Source: JAGLOK01 sp963676355 (GTDB lineage: Bacteria > Bacillota > Clostridia > Christensenellales > UMGS416). Taken from it: a DNA stretch of 64,000 nt. The stretch covers positions 3,162,001-3,226,000 of the forward strand of contig OY781093.1 of the NCBI GenBank assembly GCA_963676355.1. The letters run 5' to 3'. Below the pieces are notes generated by a model, which saw only the letters and a list, made by a program, of their open reading frames with translations, did no database searches and was not told the origin of the DNA. The translations under genes and the position numbers were made by a program. Below, in pieces: positions 60,332 to 64,000 of this stretch; position 1 is the stretch's first letter, and every line of letters starts with the position of its first letter.

Positions 60332-60619
60332 ATGTCAGTTACAAAAGATGAAGCAAAATACATCGCGGAATTGGCGAAGCTGTATTTCAGCGATGAGGAA
60401 CTGGAAGAAATGAGAGGCGAAATGGACAATCTGGTTAATTTCGCAAACACGCTTTCCCAGCTTGACACTCATGAGCTGGAGCCGCTATCCCACGTACAGG
60501 GAAGCGAAAATATTTTTGGTGAAGATGTTCCCCATGGCGGCAAAAATCTTGAAGAGCTTCTTCAAAATGCCCCTGAAAGTGTTGATGATTACTTCGTCGT
60601 ACCTAAGGTGGTGGAATGA
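60332..60619 (+). CDS. gatC: Asp/Glu-tRNA amidotransferase subunit GatC
   Basis: 95 residues. It starts VTKDEAKYIAELAKLYFSDEE and ends EDVPHGGKNLEELLQNAPESVDDYFVVPKVVE, both parts characteristic of GatC, the belt that holds GatA and GatB together. 14 bases after aspS; its stop overlaps the gatA start. Confidence 0.96.
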   Translation: MSVTKDEAKYIAELAKLYFSDEELEEMRGEMDNLVNFANTLSQLDTHELEPLSHVQGSENIFGEDVPHGGKNLEELLQNAPESVDDYFVVPKVVE

Positions 60620-62088
60620 TGGATATATTAAAACTTTCAGCTCCTGAAATAGCAGAAAAGATAGCAGCAGGAGAAATAACGGCAGTTGATGCGGCAAATG
60701 CCTATATCACACAGATAAAAAAGGTGGAAGAAAATGTGGATGCCTACCTTCATTTTGATGAAGACGAGGTTCTCACAGCCGCCAACGCCGTGCAAAGCGA
60801 GATAGAAAAACTAAAGCGTGAAGGCAAAGAGCTGCCTCTTCTTGCGGGTGTGCCAGTTGCAATAAAAGATAACATCTGCACAAAAGGCACAAAAACCACT
60901 TGTGCTTCAAAAATGCTGTATAATTTCGTGCCGCCTTATGACGCGACAGTTGTAAAAAAGCTTCAGGAAAATCTGCTTGTTCCGCTGGGCAAACTCAATA
61001 TGGATGAATTCGCAATGGGCTCATCCACTGAGCACTCAGCTTTTAAGCCTACAAAGAATCCTTGGAATGCCGATTGCGTTCCAGGCGGCTCATCAGGAGG
61101 AAGCGCAGCAAGTGTTGCCTCTCTAATGGCGCCTCTTGCACTAGGTTCAGACACAGGCGGCTCAATACGCCAGCCTGCGGCTTTTTGCGGAGTGACAGGA
61201 CTTAAGCCTACCTATGGCAGAGTGTCACGCTATGGCTTAATTGCATTTGCGTCATCCCTCGATCAAATTGGTCCGTTTGCAAAGGACGCAAAAGGGTGCG
61301 CCGCACTGCTTGACACAATCTCTTGTGCAGACGGCAACGATTCCACTTCGATAAAAAGCGGATATCAGACGACATATGACAAAATCGAAGATTTTAAGCA
61401 GCCTACAATCGGTATCCCAAAAGAATATATGGGCGAAGGCATTTCAGATGAAATGAAAGAAGCTGTGCTGTCAGCCGCCGAAGAATATAAAAAAATGGGC
61501 TGCGAGGTTGTTGAAGTCTCAATTCCCGCTCTGGACTATGCACTGCCTGCCTATTACATACTCTCCTCTGCCGAGGCATCCAGCAACCTTTCAAGGTTTG
61601 ATGGAATACGCTATGGATATCGCACGGTGGACGCCGAAAGCCTAGAGGAGCTTTACACCAAAACTCGCTCAGAGGGCTTTGGCAAAGAAGTAAAGCGCAG
61701 AATTATGCTGGGAACATATGCATTGTGCTCGGGCTATTATGACGAATACTACTCAAAGGCACTTAAAACACGCTCTTTGGTTAAACAAGGTTTTGACGAT
61801 ACATTTAAAAAAGCAGATTTGATATTGTCTCCGGTTACTCCTTCGCCTGCATTTAAGTTTGGCGAAAAAAGTGATGCCGTAAGCATGTATCTAACAGATA
61901 TCTGTACAGTATCAATCAACATTGCGGGGCTTCCGGCGATATCATTCCCGGGCGGAATGAGTTCAGAAAATCTACCGCTTGGACTACAGCTTATAGGCCC
62001 TACGGACGGAGAAGCAAGCCTGCTGTCCGCCGTTAATGCCTTCCAAAAGCAAACCAACTATCACGAACTTACTCCCGAGGGGTTTTAA
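60616..62088 (+). CDS. gatA: Asp/Glu-tRNA amidotransferase subunit GatA
   Basis: 490 residues of the amidase-signature family. Catalytic Ser-cisSer-Lys triad in GVPVAIKDNICTKG (Lys) and PGGSSGGSAASVA (Ser), and GSDTGGSIRQPA. It releases ammonia from glutamine and passes it to GatB. The ATG overlaps the gatC stop by four bases; a second ATG follows immediately. Confidence 0.98.
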   Translation: MMDILKLSAPEIAEKIAAGEITAVDAANAYITQIKKVEENVDAYLHFDEDEVLTAANAVQSEIEKLKREGKELPLLAGVPVAIKDNICTKGTKTTCASKMLYNFVPPYDATVVKKLQENLLVPLGKLNMDEFAMGSSTEHSAFKPTKNPWNADCVPGGSSGGSAASVASLMAPLALGSDTGGSIRQPAAFCGVTGLKPTYGRVSRYGLIAFASSLDQIGPFAKDAKGCAALLDTISCADGNDSTSIKSGYQTTYDKIEDFKQPTIGIPKEYMGEGISDEMKEAVLSAAEEYKKMGCEVVEVSIPALDYALPAYYILSSAEASSNLSRFDGIRYGYRTVDAESLEELYTKTRSEGFGKEVKRRIMLGTYALCSGYYDEYYSKALKTRSLVKQGFDDTFKKADLILSPVTPSPAFKFGEKSDAVSMYLTDICTVSINIAGLPAISFPGGMSSENLPLGLQLIGPTDGEASLLSAVNAFQKQTNYHELTPEGF

Positions 62089-62089
62089 T

Positions 62090-63544
62090 ATGATTAAAGG
62101 ATATGATGTAACAATTGGCCTTGAGGTACACTGCGAGCTAAACACAGAAACAAAGGTATTTTGCCGCTGCAAAAACGAATTTGGCTCTGATGCAAACCAC
62201 AACACATGCCCTGTTTGCCTTGCGATGCCGGGAGCACTTCCCGTGCTAAACGAACAGGCTGTTGAAAAATGTGTTATGGCAGGGCTTGCCACGGGATGTT
62301 CGATATCTGAAATATCCGTAATGGACAGAAAAAACTATTTCTATCCTGATTCGCCCAAGGCATATCAGATTTCTCAGCTTTACAAACCCTTCTGCCTTGA
62401 AGGCGCAGTTGAGTTTGACTACACTGACAAAAATGGCGAAATCCAACACAGCAGGGTGCGCATAGAGCGCATTCATTTGGAAGAAGATGCGGGCAAATCA
62501 CTCCATGACTCTTGGGGGCAAAGCACGCTTTTGGACTTTAACCGCTGCGGAGTTCCGCTTATTGAAGTTGTAACTTATCCTGATATCACATGCGCGGAAG
62601 AAGCAGGCGCTTTTGTTGAAACTCTGGGTTCTATCTTTAAGTTTGCAGGTATTTCGGATGTGAAGATGCAGGAAGGCTCTCTGCGTGCGGATGTAAACCT
62701 TTCGCTTAAAAAAGCAGGAACTTCCGAGCTTGGAACACGCACTGAAACCAAAAACCTCAACTCATTCCGAGCCATAGTTCGCGCCGCTCAAGCTGAAGCC
62801 AAGCGTCAGTATAATGTATTAGAAGACGGCGGACGTATCGTCCAGGAAACAAGAAGGTGGGATGACAACAAGGGAAAATCCTACTCCATGCGCACAAAAG
62901 AAGAGGCAAACGACTACAGATATTTCCCCGATCCTGACCTTATACCTATTCACATAACAAACGAATGGAAAAACGAGATAGCCGCGAAGCTTCCTGAGCT
63001 TCCAAGGGTTAAACGCGAGCGCTACACAAAAGAATATGGGCTTCCTGAATATGATGCAGGCATTTTAACCACTGACCCTGCTATATCAACATTCTTTGAA
63101 GAGGCTATAGCTCACACTGAAAATATTAAGCAAGTGTCAAACTACATCATGGTTGATATGATGCGCATATTAAAAGAGCGTGAGATGGACTTTGACAAGA
63201 TAACGTTTGCGCCTGAATATTTAGCGCAACTAATTTCCGCAGTGGAAAAAGGCGAGATAAACATATCAACCGCTAAAACAGTTGTTCTTGAAGAAATGTT
63301 TGAATCAGGCAAAAAACCTTCCGTAATTATCGAAGAAAAAGGGCTCAAACAAGTTAGCGACGAGGGCGCGATCCTTAAAGTAATCCAAGAAGTCATAGAA
63401 GAAAACCCCGGCCCTGTAGCGCAGTTCAAAGACGGAAAAGAACAGGTCGCAGGATTTCTCATGGGGCAAATAATGAAAAAAACTCGTGGCAAAGCAAAGC
63501 CGGACTCGGCAATGAAGATGCTGCGTGATGAACTTAAAAAGTAA
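62090..63544 (+). CDS. gatB: Asp/Glu-tRNA amidotransferase subunit GatB
   Basis: 484 residues: IGLEVHCELNTETKVFCRC at the N-terminus, CPVCLAMPGALPVLN, KNYFYPDSPKAYQISQ, and a C-terminal YqeY/GatB tail that holds the tRNA (ending RGKAKPDSAMKMLRDELKK). It phosphorylates and amidates Asp- or Glu-tRNA. The ATG of MIKGYDVTIG follows GAGGGG and lies one base after the gatA stop; upstream in-frame ATG is inside gatA and rejected. Last gene of the operon. Confidence 0.98.
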   Translation: MIKGYDVTIGLEVHCELNTETKVFCRCKNEFGSDANHNTCPVCLAMPGALPVLNEQAVEKCVMAGLATGCSISEISVMDRKNYFYPDSPKAYQISQLYKPFCLEGAVEFDYTDKNGEIQHSRVRIERIHLEEDAGKSLHDSWGQSTLLDFNRCGVPLIEVVTYPDITCAEEAGAFVETLGSIFKFAGISDVKMQEGSLRADVNLSLKKAGTSELGTRTETKNLNSFRAIVRAAQAEAKRQYNVLEDGGRIVQETRRWDDNKGKSYSMRTKEEANDYRYFPDPDLIPIHITNEWKNEIAAKLPELPRVKRERYTKEYGLPEYDAGILTTDPAISTFFEEAIAHTENIKQVSNYIMVDMMRILKEREMDFDKITFAPEYLAQLISAVEKGEINISTAKTVVLEEMFESGKKPSVIIEEKGLKQVSDEGAILKVIQEVIEENPGPVAQFKDGKEQVAGFLMGQIMKKTRGKAKPDSAMKMLRDELKK

Positions 63545-63554
63545 ATGATTTTCA

Positions 63555-63582
63555 AAAGCCGCTTCCTATAAGCGGCTTTTTT
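63555..63582 (+). terminator. Terminator of the aspS-gatCAB operon
   Basis: AAAGCCGCTT and AAGCGGCTTT pair across CCTAT, followed by T residues. Confidence 0.9.
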
Positions 63583-63606
63583 GCACCCACATTTAACCAA
63601 TATTTC

Positions 63607-63635
63607 ACAAAACAATTGTTTTGTTGTGATATAAT
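63607..63635 (+). promoter_or_regulatory. Promoter with overlapping palindrome before the last gene
   Basis: TATAAT at 63630-63635 is preceded by TGA (extended -10). The -35 region is covered by the perfect palindrome ACAAAACAATTGTTTTGT (63607-63624), a plausible operator. Confidence 0.6.
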
Positions 63636-63662
63636 AGCATAAAAACAAAAAGCAGGTATTCT

Positions 63663-64000
63663 ATGAAAACAAGAAAAATACTTACATATATCACAATTAT
63701 ATTGATAGTCATTCTTTCCTTTACTTCATGCATTAATGAAAATGAGTCGACTTCAGGAAAGATTACCACAGAGCCCACAGCAAGTGCGACAGATGAAACC
63801 CTCTCCATTTCTGAGTGGCAAGAATATGCAGAAAAAACTCTTCCTGATTATATTGAGATTGAAGACCTCATGCAGTCGCCGGAGTATGGGACACCCAGAA
63901 TATCAAAGGACGGTACAAAAATATTCTATCGTCATATAACTCAGTATGCAGACAACATAGAAGTTTTGGACAGAAATACCGGAAAGATTCAGTATGTTCC
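63663..64000 (+). CDS. Lipoprotein, 5' part only (possible beta-propeller)
   Basis: 112 residues before the window edge. Signal peptide with lipobox FTSC (Cys near residue 23), a short Ser/Thr linker, then PRISKDGTKIFYRHITQYADNIEVLD (the segments RISKDGTKIFY and IEVLDRNTGKIQY show blade-like strands of TolB or peptidase propellers). AAAGCAGG lies before the ATG. Identity of the full protein unknown. Confidence 0.75.
   Translation, partial: MKTRKILTYITIILIVILSFTSCINENESTSGKITTEPTASATDETLSISEWQEYAEKTLPDYIEIEDLMQSPEYGTPRISKDGTKIFYRHITQYADNIEVLDRNTGKIQYV

Noticed and set aside
62036..62089. ATG extending GatB upstream by 18 codons
   Set aside because: It lies in the gatA coding end; MIKGYDVTIGLEVH is the family N-terminus and has a GAGGGG site.
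1..64000. tRNA or rRNA genes, prophage, integrase or insertion sequence
   Set aside because: No cloverleaf-like GTTCGAATC context, rRNA conserved blocks, transposase or recombinase motifs were seen in the gaps or reading frames.

Overview
The window reads as a chromosomal segment of an anaerobic, low-to-moderate-GC Firmicutes, most likely a clostridial lineage. The signs are the HrcA/CIRCE heat-shock locus, a T-box leader on aspS-gatCAB, an FMN riboswitch on ribU, MtaB, TraX and type III glutamine synthetase genes of clostridial style, Gram-positive Shine-Dalgarno sites (AAGGAG, AAAGGTG), and many TTGACA-N17-TATAAT promoters. No phage, insertion sequence, CRISPR array, rRNA or tRNA gene was recognised. 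Genus-level placement is not possible from the sequence alone.

Layout. 1-10.6 kb: the 5' part of mtaB with prmA, an unknown gene, a lipoprotein, an SDR/membrane/TetR operon with its own operator, then dnaJ, dnaK, grpE and hrcA (reverse strand) behind a perfect CIRCE. 10.7-15.3 kb: eukaryotic-type isocitrate dehydrogenase, LepA, a TSCPD protein and an unknown protein. 15.3-20.2 kb: a zinc-ribbon membrane protein, HemW, then FMN riboswitch-ribU-tsaE-tsaB-rimI. 20.2-27.6 kb (reverse strand): response regulator, sensor kinase, MATE exporter and a MacAB-like ABC export system. 27.7-36.9 kb (reverse): a complete phosphate regulon, pstS-pstC-pstA-pstB-phoU-phoB-phoR, ending in an aquaporin. 37-45 kb (reverse): TraX, an FAD oxidoreductase, a radical SAM/methyltransferase pair, an M32 carboxypeptidase, MurF and Ddl. 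45.3-49.6 kb: MarR/rhodanese divergent from a nitroreductase, a CDF transporter, an HD hydrolase and a MerR-TipAS regulator. 49.7-54 kb (reverse): Amt, a PII protein and type III glutamine synthetase with attenuator leaders. 54.1-58.1 kb: an ABC exporter and a Crp-family regulator divergent from a YdcZ-type membrane protein. 58.2-63.6 kb: T-box, aspS, gatC, gatA, gatB. The window closes with the start of another lipoprotein gene.

How they fit together. Three nutrient modules are prominent. The phosphate operon couples uptake with sensing, and carries two architectural oddities: PstS is a single lipoprotein with three near-identical phosphate-binding domains in tandem, and PstA has a PDZ-like domain inserted after its first membrane helix. 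The nitrogen block (GSIII-PII-Amt) has three short hairpins with A1/G4 hexaloops, each overlapping a terminator-like stem; this is the logic of ANTAR antitermination. The aspS-gatCAB operon, with a DHGG-type AspRS and a T-box whose specifier region reads GAAAC, points to indirect Asn-tRNA (and probably Gln-tRNA) synthesis regulated by the uncharged tRNAs.

Best leads for novelty are the triple PstS, the PDZ-PstA, the shared attenuator motif of the nitrogen block, the AUC/AUU start-codon candidates, and the FMN-riboswitch-led t6A operon.
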